Shown piece by piece: positions 24,590 through 33,199 of a stretch of 64,000 nucleotides of DNA; within the stretch, counting starts at the first letter, position 1, and each line of letters begins with the position of its first letter. The notes beneath the pieces were generated by a model. It was not told the DNA's origin. It saw only the letters and a program-made list of their open reading frames with translations, and did not search any database. This DNA comes from Bradyrhizobium sp. AZCC 1719 (GTDB taxonomy: Bacteria; Pseudomonadota; Alphaproteobacteria; Rhizobiales; Xanthobacteraceae): positions 2,509,001-2,573,000 of the forward strand of contig NZ_JAZHRU010000001.1 of NCBI RefSeq assembly GCF_036924525.1. The letters are read 5' to 3'. Both the position numbers and the translations under genes were made by a program.

Positions 24590-25969
24590 CTAATTCACGT
24601 CCTGAGCCACATTTTTCGCCGGTGGCCCGAAGGCGTGCGCGATTGCTGGCACTGGATCAGCGCCGCAGCCGGACTCGCGCACCGGAGCAAACAGCATCTT
24701 TATTCGATCACCTCGTCGGCACGGGCGAGCAGCGTGGGCGGAAACGCCGAGCGCGTTGGCTGTCTTGAGATTGATGACCAGCTCAAGCTTGGTTGGCTGC
24801 TCGACGGGCAGGTCGGCGGGCGTCGCGTGCGGCTGCTGCCTGGGTTTGACCTTGATCAAGTTCAGCAGCATCGCCGCCACGATCATTGCCAGGACGCCGC
24901 CAACACTGAGCGCGATCTGCATCGTCAGCCCCTCCGAGATGTCGAGCAGCGCAAGGTGGCTGGCGAACGTCAGCAGAACGCCGAGGCAGTAGATTGGCAG
25001 CGAGTTCTGGCCACAGAGAATGGCGCCGCGCATCACCGCCGTCGTCAGCCCTCGCCAATCGCGAGGCACGACCCATATCACCAAAACCGCAAGGGCCAAA
25101 AAATGCAGCAGTCGCAATGGATCGAGATTCGATTTGTCCATCGGGTAAAGCAGCGTCAGCAGCGCCTGCGGGACCGGCGCTTCCAGCGGTTTGATGCTCC
25201 AGCTCAATGCGATGATCAGGCTGAACACCAGATAGAGAACGGCAGCCACAAGCGCCGTGCGTGAGGTCACCGACGGCCGGAATCTCCCGCCCTCGATGAT
25301 CCACCACGCGCCAAGCACAAACGGCAGCTGCCAGGCCAGCGGATTGAAGAACCAGTGGTTGTTCGGCCATGCCGGGATGGTCCAGCCGAAGACGTGCACC
25401 AGTGCGTAAAGCAACAGCGACGCGCCGAGCGTTGCGTTCGGTGCTCGCAGCAGCAGCCACAGCAGCGGCGCGAACAAAAGGTGATAAAGCACGAACAGCG
25501 GCAAGACGTCGGTGTTGACGGGGCGGTATTGCAGGATCGCCGCGTGCGCGAGCGTCACGCCCGGCTGTTCCAACAGAATGCGCGTATTGCTCTCGTCGGC
25601 AAGACGGCCGCCGCCTGCGAGGTGAACCATGATGGCGCAGGCGAGCGTGAGCAGCAGAAATGCGACATAAATATCCCAGCTTCGCCACAGCGTTCGGCCG
25701 ATCACGCCGGTCCAGCCCCCGCACCGCCGTGCTTTGCCGTAGGCCAGCGCGCAGGTCACACCCGAGACGAACATGAACACTTCCGCGGCATCGCTGAAGC
25801 CGTAGTTACGCAGCGTCAGCCAGCTCCCGATGTTGTTGGGGACATGGTCAAGAAAGATGCACCAGAGCGCGATGCCGCGGCAGGCATCAATGCGCAGATC
25901 GCGGCCGTAGCCTTTCGGCTCCGGCAGCGCGCCTGCCAATGGCTTCGGGGTGGCAGTTCGATCATGCAT
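24590..25969 (-). CDS. opgC: OpgC-type membrane acyltransferase with a foreign C-terminal tail
   Basis: OpgC proteins are multi-spanning inner-membrane enzymes that succinylate osmoregulated periplasmic glucans. About 390 residues match: RIDACRGIALWCIFLDHVPN, SDAAEVFMFVSGVTCALAYG and around ten TM helices. The last 70 residues do not belong. From about PADLPVEQPTKLELVINLK the frame continues into what reads as the C-terminus of an ABC transporter substrate-binding protein. It then shifts frame relative to that protein and runs through unrelated sequence to a late stop. Start at ATG 25969. The enzyme core appears intact, so it may be functional. Confidence 0.85.
   Translation of the reverse strand: MHDRTATPKPLAGALPEPKGYGRDLRIDACRGIALWCIFLDHVPNNIGSWLTLRNYGFSDAAEVFMFVSGVTCALAYGKARRCGGWTGVIGRTLWRSWDIYVAFLLLTLACAIMVHLAGGGRLADESNTRILLEQPGVTLAHAAILQYRPVNTDVLPLFVLYHLLFAPLLWLLLRAPNATLGASLLLYALVHVFGWTIPAWPNNHWFFNPLAWQLPFVLGAWWIIEGGRFRPSVTSRTALVAAVLYLVFSLIIALSWSIKPLEAPVPQALLTLLYPMDKSNLDPLRLLHFLALAVLVIWVVPRDWRGLTTAVMRGAILCGQNSLPIYCLGVLLTFASHLALLDISEGLTMQIALSVGGVLAMIVAAMLLNLIKVKPRQQPHATPADLPVEQPTKLELVINLKTANALGVSAHAARPCRRGDRIKMLFAPVRESGCGADPVPAIAHAFGPPAKNVAQDVN
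24700..24820 (-). pseudogene. Fragment of ABC transporter substrate-binding protein gene (3' end)
   Basis: On the minus strand this reads ADLPVEQPTKLELVINLK then TANALGVS. After a +1-type shift it reads PPTLLARADEVIE followed by TAA at 24700-24702. This is the usual C-terminal end of PF04392-type ABC substrate-binding proteins. Only about 40 codons remain, fused in frame to opgC. The match is recognised from memory of the family, not from a search. Confidence 0.7.
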
Positions 25970-26573
25970 CTGGTTGCCCGTCCGGCGTGCGAGCACGCTT
26001 CAAGAGGGACCGAATTTGACAAAAAACATCGCCGCCGCACTGTCGGATCGTACCAACGCCGCAGTCTGGCGCTGCTTCACGCCGAACCCGGCGACGAAAG
26101 CTGCGATGACGATCATATGGCGGCGCTTGGTAGAACATCCTAGCGCGTGAGGCTATTGACGATCATCGTTCAACGGCACAGCGCGTCAATCAGCCGGAGG
26201 TCCACACAGAGAGGTTCCTAGGTCCTATGATCAAGGTACCGTACAGACCTCGGCATCAATTGACGTCCGTCAGACGCATCATGGACGTTCACCATTGCGC
26301 ATGGACGAAGGAGACTCTGAGTCCCGCGAGTCTCGTCGTCCGCACTCGCTTTTTCGGTGTCCTACCGTGAGCTGATTACAATTGCAGCACACAACGGCAT
26401 TCGGCTCCTACCTTGAGTGGCTGACGGTGGACCGCTGGTTGGGCCAAGGATGGAGGATGGATGGTTTCGGGAGCCAGTCTTCCAACAGCCTCTTCCTCGC
26501 CAAAGACCCGAAGGTGGGTGTATGATTTTCTTTTATTTGGATCTCCGTGCAATGGGATGACGGAGAGCTTTTC
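25970..26573. other. Intergenic region between opgC and response regulator
   Basis: About 600 bases with no supportable gene; it holds the divergent promoters of opgC and the regulator. A Shine-Dalgarno-like CGGAGAG lies just ahead of 26574. A GACTC...GAGTC-type short hairpin occurs near 26313-26335. Nothing else recognised. Confidence 0.5.
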
Positions 26574-27236
26574 ATGAAAGTTCTCATTGTCGACGACCAT
26601 GCATTGATTCGCGAGGCGTTGCACGCTGTCCTGAAACAACTGAAGCAAGAAGCCGTCATATTTGAAGCTTCGAACAGCCGTCAGGCAATGCACATAGTCG
26701 AGGAACATCCCGACATCAGCCTCATTTTACTTGATATCAATTTGCCTGATCGAGATGGCTTCTCTGTCCTCCGCGAACTGCGAGACCGCTATCCGACCAT
26801 TGCTATCATCATTCTTTCGTCCTCGGATGATCAAGACACAGTCAAGCGCGCTTTCAAACTTGGCGCTCTGGGTTTCATCCCGAAAACTACCAAACGAGAG
26901 GTCATGCTCAACGCCATTAAGTTAGTGTTCTCCGGCGGTATTTACATTCCCTCGGAAATTCTGGAGGAAGCAACGTCTCCGCGGCCTACAAATAAGCTAG
27001 CGACGCGCGACACTCTTAAGGGTCTCGGATTGACCGATCGGCAGATTGAAGTGCTTGCGCTCCTGATGAAGGGAAAAAGCAACAAGGTCATTGCCAAGAC
27101 CCTCAATATGGCAGTGCCGACAGTGAAGAACCACATCACGGTCGTTCTCAAGGCGCTCGGCGTAACGAGCCGCACCGAGGCAGTAATAAAAGTAGGAAAA
27201 ATGGGCTGGGAATCGTCGCCGAAATCTGAATCATAA
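26574..27236 (+). CDS. NarL/FixJ-family response regulator (REC-LuxR)
   Basis: The 220-residue protein has a receiver domain (MKVLIVDDHALIREAL; phosphoacceptor Asp in LILLDINLPD; Lys in GFIPKTTK) and a C-terminal LuxR helix-turn-helix (GLTDRQIEVLALLMKGKSNK and VPTVKNHITVVLKALGV). It is a phosphorylation-controlled transcription factor. ATG at 26574 preferred over 26547 because the receiver begins there and CGGAGAG lies upstream. It is convergent with, and overlaps by 6 bases, the hybrid kinase gene, a likely partner. Confidence 0.92.
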   Translation: MKVLIVDDHALIREALHAVLKQLKQEAVIFEASNSRQAMHIVEEHPDISLILLDINLPDRDGFSVLRELRDRYPTIAIIILSSSDDQDTVKRAFKLGALGFIPKTTKREVMLNAIKLVFSGGIYIPSEILEEATSPRPTNKLATRDTLKGLGLTDRQIEVLALLMKGKSNKVIAKTLNMAVPTVKNHITVVLKALGVTSRTEAVIKVGKMGWESSPKSES

Positions 27237-29351
27237 AGCCGGCCCGGTATCTCTCCTATCGTCATGATCCATAAAGAGCTCTTGCATGACAGCGCGGAGC
27301 CGCATTGGGTCGACAGGCTTGTGCAGTAAAATGTATCCTCTATCCTTAGCGTCACGTAATGGTTCAGGTGCCGTATCGCCGCTGATGAGAATAGCTGGGA
27401 TTGATGAACCAAACGCCGCATTGATTTGTTCAATGGCTCGGATCCCCGTCTTTCCGCTCGCAAGATGATAGTCCGAGATTATAAGATCGGGGCGTTGTTG
27501 GCGCTCGGCAAGTTGGATAAGTGCCGCTTCGTCGGATCCGGCGGTAAGGACGGAGTATCCCCATTTGCCAAGCAATCCGCCCGTTCCCTCCTGCACAATT
27601 GGGGCATCGGCAATAACAAGAATTACCCTGCCTTCGACCGCAAAGGCTACGGGGTGAGGTGAGTCGATGGGCTCGGTGGACGTGACGCATTCATCGGCCA
27701 TCGGCACCAGGATTGCGAATCGCGAACCTCGGCCCACAGTCGAAGCTAAGTCGATTTGATGGTTGAGAAGTAGGCGAAGCCTGTCGACAATAGCCAGGCC
27801 GAGCCCCAGGCCGCCGTGCCGGTACCGTTCTGGGGCAGCAAGTTGAAAAAACTCGCCAAAGATATTCTGCTTCTGATCCTCAGGAATGCCGGGACCGCTA
27901 TCCCATACTTCGATACGCAACATTTCACCGCGCCGACGACAGCCGACAATGATCCCGCCGCGCAATGTATAACGCACAGCATTGGATACCAAGTTGAGGA
28001 GTATGCGTTCGAGCAGCATGGCGTCGCTCCTCACCCAGGAGTCACTTCGCCTAACGCGTAGACGCAAGCCCTTTGCTAGCGTTGCCTGATCAAACGTCGT
28101 CTCAATTTTTTGCAACAGGCGCGCGATCGGGAATTCAGTCAGTTTGGGTGTAAGGATCCCAGCATCGAGTCTGGACATATCCAGGAGCGAATTGAACATT
28201 TCATCCATTTCTTTGCGCGTTGCATCGACCAGCTCGATCGTCCTTGTCCTTTCCCCCGATCTGAGCGGCGTGCGCAGCTGTGCAATAAACAAGCCTAGTG
28301 CATGTAATGGCTGCCGCAAATCATGGCTTGCCATGGCAAGAAAGCGCGATTTTGCTGCATTTGCGAGCTCAAGCTCTTGCGTACGCTCTGCGACCTTCCG
28401 TTCTAGTTCGATCTGCGCGCGGCGCAGACGTTTCTCCCCCTTCTTGCGCACCTCGACGTCGGCGCTCAACAGCAAGCTTGGAACGGTAATACTGATCAAG
28501 AACATCAACACCAGCAGGAATGAAGCGTTGAGATCCGCGGTCGTGAAGGGGCCGCCGCCCGTGAGTGTCCCCCAAATCGTGATTCCGGAAAGCACCAGCG
28601 CAACCGTTGCGGTGTCACGTGGACCGCGGCGCAGCGCCGCCCACAACATTGGCAGGATCGCAAGAAAACCCAGCGGATCTCGGCTCGGCGTTTGCTCGAT
28701 CAGGGGACTGAAAGCAATGAGTCCAACGGCCGCCGCTGTTGCGAGGACGCCGACCGTCTCCAAAAATTGATTGCGGTTGAAGGCATGGTAATGGCTTGAT
28801 GCCCAAAGCACGATAACGGGAGCGATGACCAGCGCGCCGGTCACATCTCCCAGCCACCATGTGACCCAGGCGTTCGCGAAATTCGTCCATTCGATGTACC
28901 CGGCAGTTGCCAGGCTGGTCAGTCCAATGCTGGCGCTGATCGGCGTCGCGATCACGAAGCAAATCAGAGCAAACTTCGCGACAGAATTTGGCGTCGAAAA
29001 CGTATTACATCCGCTCGACCATCGAGTGATCAGGTAAGCGCCAACAACCGCTTCAAGAGAATTACCAGTCGCAATCGCAATTGCGGTGGCAACCGAGCCG
29101 GCGGTCGTCGCATTGGCGATCACCGCCGCCGTGAAAATTGCGGGCCAAGTCCGATATCCCCATAACAGCACCGCCGCCAGCGCGACACCCGTCGGTGGCC
29201 AAATTGGCGTTGCACTGGGATGAATAGAGGCGAGAGCAAGGCCGCCTTTTGCCAGGGCGAAATAGATCACTCCAATTGCGACCAGGCCGCCGGCATAGCT
29301 AATGCCTCGGCGGAAATTTACCTCTGGCGTAAGTGATCGTTGATCGGACAT
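27231..29351 (-). CDS. Hybrid sensor histidine kinase: MASE1, HisKA, HATPase, receiver
   Basis: The 706-residue protein has eight or so TM helices in an N-terminal MASE1 sensor (HPSATPIWPPTGVALAAVLL), a coiled coil, HisKA with the phospho-His in MASHDLRQPLHAL, and HATPase_c (NLVSNAVRYT, DSGPGIPEDQ, GGLGLGLAIV). The C-terminal receiver has Asp in LIISDYHL and Lys in LLHKP. The receiver start reads VILVIADAPIVQEG, so one of the usual two acidic residues is Ala, which could weaken metal binding. It probably phosphorylates the convergent LuxR-type regulator and, via a relay, its own receiver. Signal unknown. Confidence 0.92.
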   Translation of the reverse strand: MSDQRSLTPEVNFRRGISYAGGLVAIGVIYFALAKGGLALASIHPSATPIWPPTGVALAAVLLWGYRTWPAIFTAAVIANATTAGSVATAIAIATGNSLEAVVGAYLITRWSSGCNTFSTPNSVAKFALICFVIATPISASIGLTSLATAGYIEWTNFANAWVTWWLGDVTGALVIAPVIVLWASSHYHAFNRNQFLETVGVLATAAAVGLIAFSPLIEQTPSRDPLGFLAILPMLWAALRRGPRDTATVALVLSGITIWGTLTGGGPFTTADLNASFLLVLMFLISITVPSLLLSADVEVRKKGEKRLRRAQIELERKVAERTQELELANAAKSRFLAMASHDLRQPLHALGLFIAQLRTPLRSGERTRTIELVDATRKEMDEMFNSLLDMSRLDAGILTPKLTEFPIARLLQKIETTFDQATLAKGLRLRVRRSDSWVRSDAMLLERILLNLVSNAVRYTLRGGIIVGCRRRGEMLRIEVWDSGPGIPEDQKQNIFGEFFQLAAPERYRHGGLGLGLAIVDRLRLLLNHQIDLASTVGRGSRFAILVPMADECVTSTEPIDSPHPVAFAVEGRVILVIADAPIVQEGTGGLLGKWGYSVLTAGSDEAALIQLAERQQRPDLIISDYHLASGKTGIRAIEQINAAFGSSIPAILISGDTAPEPLRDAKDRGYILLHKPVDPMRLRAVMQELFMDHDDRRDTGPAL

Positions 29352-29508
29352 CGTCGACGCCTAGACTAGGCAGTTGGATCGTCCACTATGACTGACCTTT
29401 TGATCTCCTTGATAAAGATCAATGATCGCTACTTTCCCGTTTACCAAGCGGTGGATCGACACCCCTACATCCGACCGGTGCGACAATGCAAAACTCGGCA
29501 AGATGCGC

Positions 29509-30000
29509 TCAGATCGAATTGATCACCGCAGTCTGCTGACGGACGAAGAAAAAGGCCGGATTCTGATTCCGGACATGGTCTGTGTGGGACATAAAAGCCC
29601 TATGTCTCGTTGGGGTCGCGACCGCCTTCCTGTTCCAGTTGAAGTCCAGCTTCACATCAGCACCCCGCTTGCCCAAGCCGGTGTGGCTTGCAACAAAGTC
29701 CCTGACGTGTTCGGGTACTGGTACGCCATCGATATCGCAGCAGGCTTGAATATCTTCGGCTACTTGGTTGGAAACATCCTCGATCCAGTGGTCAAGTGTG
29801 TTGAAGGCCATGACGCGAACCGGGGCGTTGAATTGGCCGGTTAGGAGATCGGAGATGGTCGTTTCGAGGTCGTCCCGCTCGATCTGTTTTTCAGGCCAAT
29901 CACTGCGTGACGCTCCGAAACTATCGAACACAAGGTAGACGGTCTGATCAGCGCCGTAAGGCACTACCGTCGGCAAGCAATTTGGCATAGGTATCGCCAC
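29509..30000 (-). CDS. Conserved hypothetical protein, C-terminus possibly frameshifted
   Basis: The first 110 residues look like a real protein: PTVVPYGADQTVYLVFDSFG, then IERDDLETTISDLLTGQFNA, PVRVMAFNTLDHWIEDVS and VPEHVRDFVASHTG. They resemble short bradyrhizobial hypothetical proteins of about 115-120 residues. The last 50 residues (from GADVKLDFNWNRK) look like out-of-frame sequence, so the gene may have lost its normal stop. Start: GTG at 30000 with GGAG 6 bases upstream; ATG at 29988 is possible. Function unknown. Confidence 0.6.
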   Translation of the reverse strand: MAIPMPNCLPTVVPYGADQTVYLVFDSFGASRSDWPEKQIERDDLETTISDLLTGQFNAPVRVMAFNTLDHWIEDVSNQVAEDIQACCDIDGVPVPEHVRDFVASHTGLGKRGADVKLDFNWNRKAVATPTRHRAFMSHTDHVRNQNPAFFFVRQQTAVINSI

Positions 30001-30557
30001 GTTGCTCTCCTTCGATGCAAGTTACTTTAACGTCTGCCATGCTACTTCTAGTCGGAAGCCGACAATCTGGATGCACTGTTGCGCAAAGTTTGTACGGCAT
30101 TTGATGGCTGCCTTTCATCGCCATGCAGCCCGGGCATGATTGCCGAGTCGCACGCCCGGCGCCATTCTTATGAATCCGAGGTTCGGCGCGAGGGCAAGAA
30201 AGAGGTTACGCATTTTTTTCTCTCCCACGTTGAAGTGCCCCACTTGACGGTGGGACCAAACGTGCGGGGTCGATGTGAACCGGCTCACATCGGCGGATGC
30301 AAATTTTTGAGATCGACCGCACAGATGTGTAAGGAAGCCTGTCAAGTCCGAGTTGGGACATCTTCGACGCCTCGCCCGGACGCTGATGACTTCAGCTCTT
30401 CACCAACAGGCGACATCGCGCGTGCACTCCTCTAGACAGTCTTCTAGCGTTCACGCGCAACGGTCAAGTGAACACGACTTTTCTTGTTGGCGAACGCTAC
30501 GGCCGCCTCTCGACGCCATGCTTGTGCACGTAGCGGATGAGTAGTCTTTCCGAACAA
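30001..30557. other. Intergenic, no supported gene
   Basis: Frames here on both strands have no recognisable composition or family. One short hairpin, GATGTGAACCGGCTCACATC, is at about 30272-30291. GC is lower than average. Probably decayed or regulatory sequence. Confidence 0.45.
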
Positions 30558-30854
30558 TTACGCATCAGATTCTATATTCACCAAAACCTCCCCGGCGATG
30601 ATTTCGGGGTCTCCAAGATTAAGTTCAAACAGGCTTGCCTGAACAAACTCCAGTACCTTATCGTTCGCCGCATTGGCGCTTTCGCGGTCCTCGAATATCA
30701 TCACAGCGACTCCGACGCCTTCGCCCCCATCCAGTACATAATAAGATCTGAATCCGTGCGATTCCTTTAGGATCTGACCGATGCCGCTTTTGGCGCGGCG
30801 AGCGGCATCCGCAACCGAACGAACCTTGGTGTACTTTCGAATGAATATGTACAT
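30558..30854 (-). CDS. Small ABM-like (dimeric alpha-beta barrel) hypothetical protein
   Basis: The 98-residue product begins MYIFIRKYTKVRSVADAARR and contains LKESHGFRSYYVLDGGEGVG, VAVMIFEDRESANAANDKVLEF, and NLGDPEIIAGEVLVN. The pattern (beta strand, helix, GF.SYY, FED.ESA) is that of small dimeric alpha-beta-barrel proteins related to antibiotic-biosynthesis monooxygenases, often annotated as hypothetical in bradyrhizobia. Function cannot be assigned. Start at 30854 rather than 30893 because the fold starts there. Confidence 0.65.
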   Translation of the reverse strand: MYIFIRKYTKVRSVADAARRAKSGIGQILKESHGFRSYYVLDGGEGVGVAVMIFEDRESANAANDKVLEFVQASLFELNLGDPEIIAGEVLVNIESDA

Positions 30855-31065
30855 CGGGCCACCGTACGTCTCAGTTCCAGCCCCACGCATCAAAGCATAT
30901 CGGGCAGGCCGCTGCTGGACTAGGGCCTACTTCCGGGATGGGTCATTAGCGCCGGTTTAGCCGTGTGCCGATCACTTCCGGTCTACCCCGATAAGCGGAC
31001 AATTTTCAGAACCGGTCGGCAGGTCGCAAAGGGCCAGGAGCGGTCATCGCTCAGTTTGAAAATCA

Positions 31066-31701
31066 CTAACTTTCGGCGGCACGCGATTCAGCGTGATCCG
31101 GATGACCGCAAACGATCTTTTCGGGCCAGATCAGTTCCTCGTGAGATTCGAATACCTCACGGCCCGTAGTCACAATTATCCAGACGGCGATGGCGCCTGC
31201 GATAAGAGAATCAAAAAAGGAATAGCTTGTGAGGAGCAGGAGCACCCCTGCCACCACCGGTGCAAGCGACACCCACACGTCACCCATGTTGTGAATGCAT
31301 GCGAGCCGGATGGCGGCATTGTTACGGCTCGGTTCCAACAGTAGCCGGGCGACGCCCCAATTCGCGGCAGCGGCAGCAAGTCCGACAATAATGGGGACGA
31401 ACCCGTGCACGGGCACGGGATTCCACATACGCTCGACCGCCTGCCACAACAACAACCCGCTTACTGCGATCAGGCCAACTGAATTGAAGAGATTGGCGCT
31501 CCTCAGCAGCTTTTGGGACGGCCCTCGGGCGACGATGAATGCCAGGTAAAGGCAGACAAGTGCCAGTTCATCAGACAGGTTATGGACGCTGTCCATGATG
31601 AGGCTCAGGCTCGAAGCCTGATAGCCCGCGATCGCTTCAACGACGAAAATGCCGGTGTTGAGTCCAACCGCAGCAGCTATGGGTTTTCGGTAGTGGGCCA
31701 T
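31066..31701 (-). CDS. Cation diffusion facilitator (CDF) transporter, short form
   Basis: The 211-residue protein is a CDF-family metal/proton antiporter that would export Zn or a similar divalent cation. It retains the two metal-site motifs (DSVHNLSDELALV in TM2 and HNMGDVWVSL in TM5) and about six TM helices. It ends after TM6 with a short tail and lacks the usual cytoplasmic C-terminal domain of about 80 residues. Short CDF proteins do exist, so this may be a natural form. It is divergent from a His-rich metal-binding protein, which supports a metal role. Confidence 0.85.
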   Translation of the reverse strand: MAHYRKPIAAAVGLNTGIFVVEAIAGYQASSLSLIMDSVHNLSDELALVCLYLAFIVARGPSQKLLRSANLFNSVGLIAVSGLLLWQAVERMWNPVPVHGFVPIIVGLAAAAANWGVARLLLEPSRNNAAIRLACIHNMGDVWVSLAPVVAGVLLLLTSYSFFDSLIAGAIAVWIIVTTGREVFESHEELIWPEKIVCGHPDHAESRAAES

Positions 31702-31725
31702 GGAAGTTACCTTCCACTCCAGTTG

Positions 31726-31752
31726 GTGATGTACGCAATACTATAACATCAC
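31726..31752. promoter_or_regulatory. Inverted repeat between divergent metal genes, candidate metal-regulator operator
   Basis: GTGATGT, 13 bases, ACATCAC: a perfect 7-bp inverted repeat. The interior is AT-rich (ATACTATA), somewhat like the ATGTTATA halves of alphaproteobacterial Zur sites. It lies 25 bases upstream of the CDF start and about 100 upstream of the His-rich gene, so one factor could control both. Assignment to Zur or another regulator is a guess. Confidence 0.45.
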
Positions 31753-31854
31753 ATCTCAACATCAATCTGGGATGGCTGGCGTCCGCAACTATTCCATTAA
31801 TTGGCGGTTGAGTGGGGGTATCGATTGGAGATTGAGTCGCAGGGAGTATCGACG

Positions 31855-32193
31855 ATGGCCGAATGCACCGAGAACCACCACGACAATCACCCCCACAAGC
31901 ATGGGCCGGGCTGCGGGCACACCGCGATTCGCCACGACGGCCATGTGGATTACCTTCATGATGGCCATCTCCATCACATGCACGAGGATCACGTGGATGA
32001 GCATGCGATCGCGATCAACACCACAAATCCCGTGCAGTGCACGCCGGAAGTCCGTTGCTCGCACAAACACGGTCCAAATTGCGGACACGAAGCGGTGCCG
32101 CACGGCGATCATGTCGACTATCTCGTAGACGGCCGGCTGCACCATCCGCACGGCGATCATTGCGATGATCATGGGCCCGTGCAGCTCGCTTGA
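31855..32193 (+). CDS. Histidine-rich metal-binding protein
   Basis: The 112-residue protein has over 25 His and two near-repeats. Each contains HKHGPGCGH or HKHGPNCGH, then HDGHVDYLHDGHLHHMHEDH or HGDHVDYLVDGRLHHPHGDH. No signal peptide is visible, so it is probably cytosolic and chelates Zn, Ni or Co. It is often annotated as a zinc-transporter-associated protein. GGAG lies 10 bases ahead of the ATG at 31855. The divergent CDF gene suggests a shared metal-stress response. Confidence 0.85.
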   Translation: MAECTENHHDNHPHKHGPGCGHTAIRHDGHVDYLHDGHLHHMHEDHVDEHAIAINTTNPVQCTPEVRCSHKHGPNCGHEAVPHGDHVDYLVDGRLHHPHGDHCDDHGPVQLA

Positions 32194-32358
32194 GAGCCGG
32201 TCACGACGCTGGTCGAGCCGCATAAGCAGCTCATTTCAGAGTTGGGTCAGAGTCGGACGAAGCCGCGTTTGAGTTCGCTTTGCCTAGGTCAACGGAGATC
32301 GCCGCGCAGTGGTGTGAGGTCCGAGTTGGGCCAACAGGTGATATTCGCGAAAATGAAA

Positions 32359-32382
32359 GAGGCCGCCAACAGAGGCGGCCTC
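32359..32382 (-). terminator. Intrinsic terminator for the small exported protein gene
   Basis: A 9-bp perfect stem, GAGGCCGCC / GGCGGCCTC, with a 6-base loop. On the minus strand it is followed by TTTCATTTTC. It lies directly past the stop at 32389. Confidence 0.75.
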
Positions 32383-32388
32383 AAACCA

Positions 32389-32640
32389 TCAACACCGGTA
32401 TGGCGGTGGTTGGTGACCCGGCGGAATTCCAGGATACCAAGTTCTGCACGAGCCCGGTGGCGGCAGGTGGCCGCGCGGGATTCGTTCCGCACGATGATAG
32501 CCACGCCCGCGCCGTGGTCCTTCATCCTGCCAGTTGTAAGCGCCGCGCTCGCGCCACTTTCCGCTTTCGTCCTTACCCGGATCGGCAAGCGCCGGACCTG
32601 CGAGCGCCAGAAGCGCAAAAATACCTAGTGCGTATTTCAT
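32389..32640 (-). CDS. Small exported Pro/Gly/Arg-rich protein
   Basis: The 83-residue product has a clear signal peptide (MKYALGIFALLALAGPALA) and a mature part rich in Arg, Gly and Pro. It ends in RIPRGHLPPPGSCRTWYPG then IPPGHQPPPYRC. The motif of GHLPPPG.C..W.P..PPGHQPPP with two Cys recurs in small secreted proteins of Gram-negative bacteria; role unknown. The frame continues upstream without a stop into a remnant of another gene. The start at 32640 is chosen because the signal peptide begins there. Confidence 0.75.
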   Translation of the reverse strand: MKYALGIFALLALAGPALADPGKDESGKWRERGAYNWQDEGPRRGRGYHRAERIPRGHLPPPGSCRTWYPGIPPGHQPPPYRC

Positions 32641-32835
32641 GTCCCGTCTCCAATCGTGCGTTCGATAACACTGAGGCGTCGGGAATGTTCGGCAACAAAT
32701 GCAGATCCTCACCTCGATGTAGCCTTCTTGCACGAACTGCCTGGCGTTCTTCAGCGCGGCCGCAGCCGTGACGCGGCCGAGATTTTCCCGGGCCCCTTCA
32801 TGGTTGCCACTGACCAGGTATTTCAGTTTCGGCAT
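32641..32835 (-). pseudogene. Remnant of a small conserved gene, read through into the exported protein
   Basis: The frame begins MPKLKYLVSGNHEGARENLG and continues VTAAAALKNARQFVQEGY, then IEVRICIC, typical of the first 45 residues of a small bradyrhizobial hypothetical protein. Instead of ending, it runs on through CCRTFPTPQCYR straight into the start of the exported protein, without a stop. Either the original stop was lost or two genes were joined by a deletion. Recognition is from memory only. Confidence 0.45.
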
Positions 32836-33199
32836 GGAGGACTGCCACCGCGATCACGACGATCGCAAGCAGCAGGGGGACGATGACGGGCGGCAGGATC
32901 CACTCGGCCAGGCGAAATTCCGCAAGGGAATGCTCCTGCGCTTTGCGGCGGGAGCGCGACCCTCAATCACCGGTGGATGCCGTGGGAAATGCGGTGATGG
33001 CCGGCCTACGCTGTTTTTCCAGCAGCAACAGCGAGCGCCAAAACGCTTCGCACCGGCTGCGGCAAGAGCGCACAGGAAGCGACAAGGAACCGCCTCCATT
33101 CGCCGCGCGGCAAGAAAGCGATGGCTATTGCGGTGGAGGGAGCGCATGCTGCTCTGCGGGCGGCGCCGGCGTCGGCACTTTTGCGAAAGGCAGGCGCGC
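32836..33199. other. Intergenic with a possible membrane-protein remnant
   Basis: On the minus strand a frame ending with TGA at 32798-32800 reads LAEFRLAEWILPPVIVPLLL and on to AIVVIAVAVL. This is a convincing TM segment with polar flanks, but it has no in-frame start codon before an upstream stop. It may be the end of a broken small membrane protein. Nothing else is supported here. Confidence 0.35.

Noticed and set aside
30079..30435. 118-residue plus-strand frame
   Set aside because: Composition and motifs look random, no ribosome site, and no family recognised.
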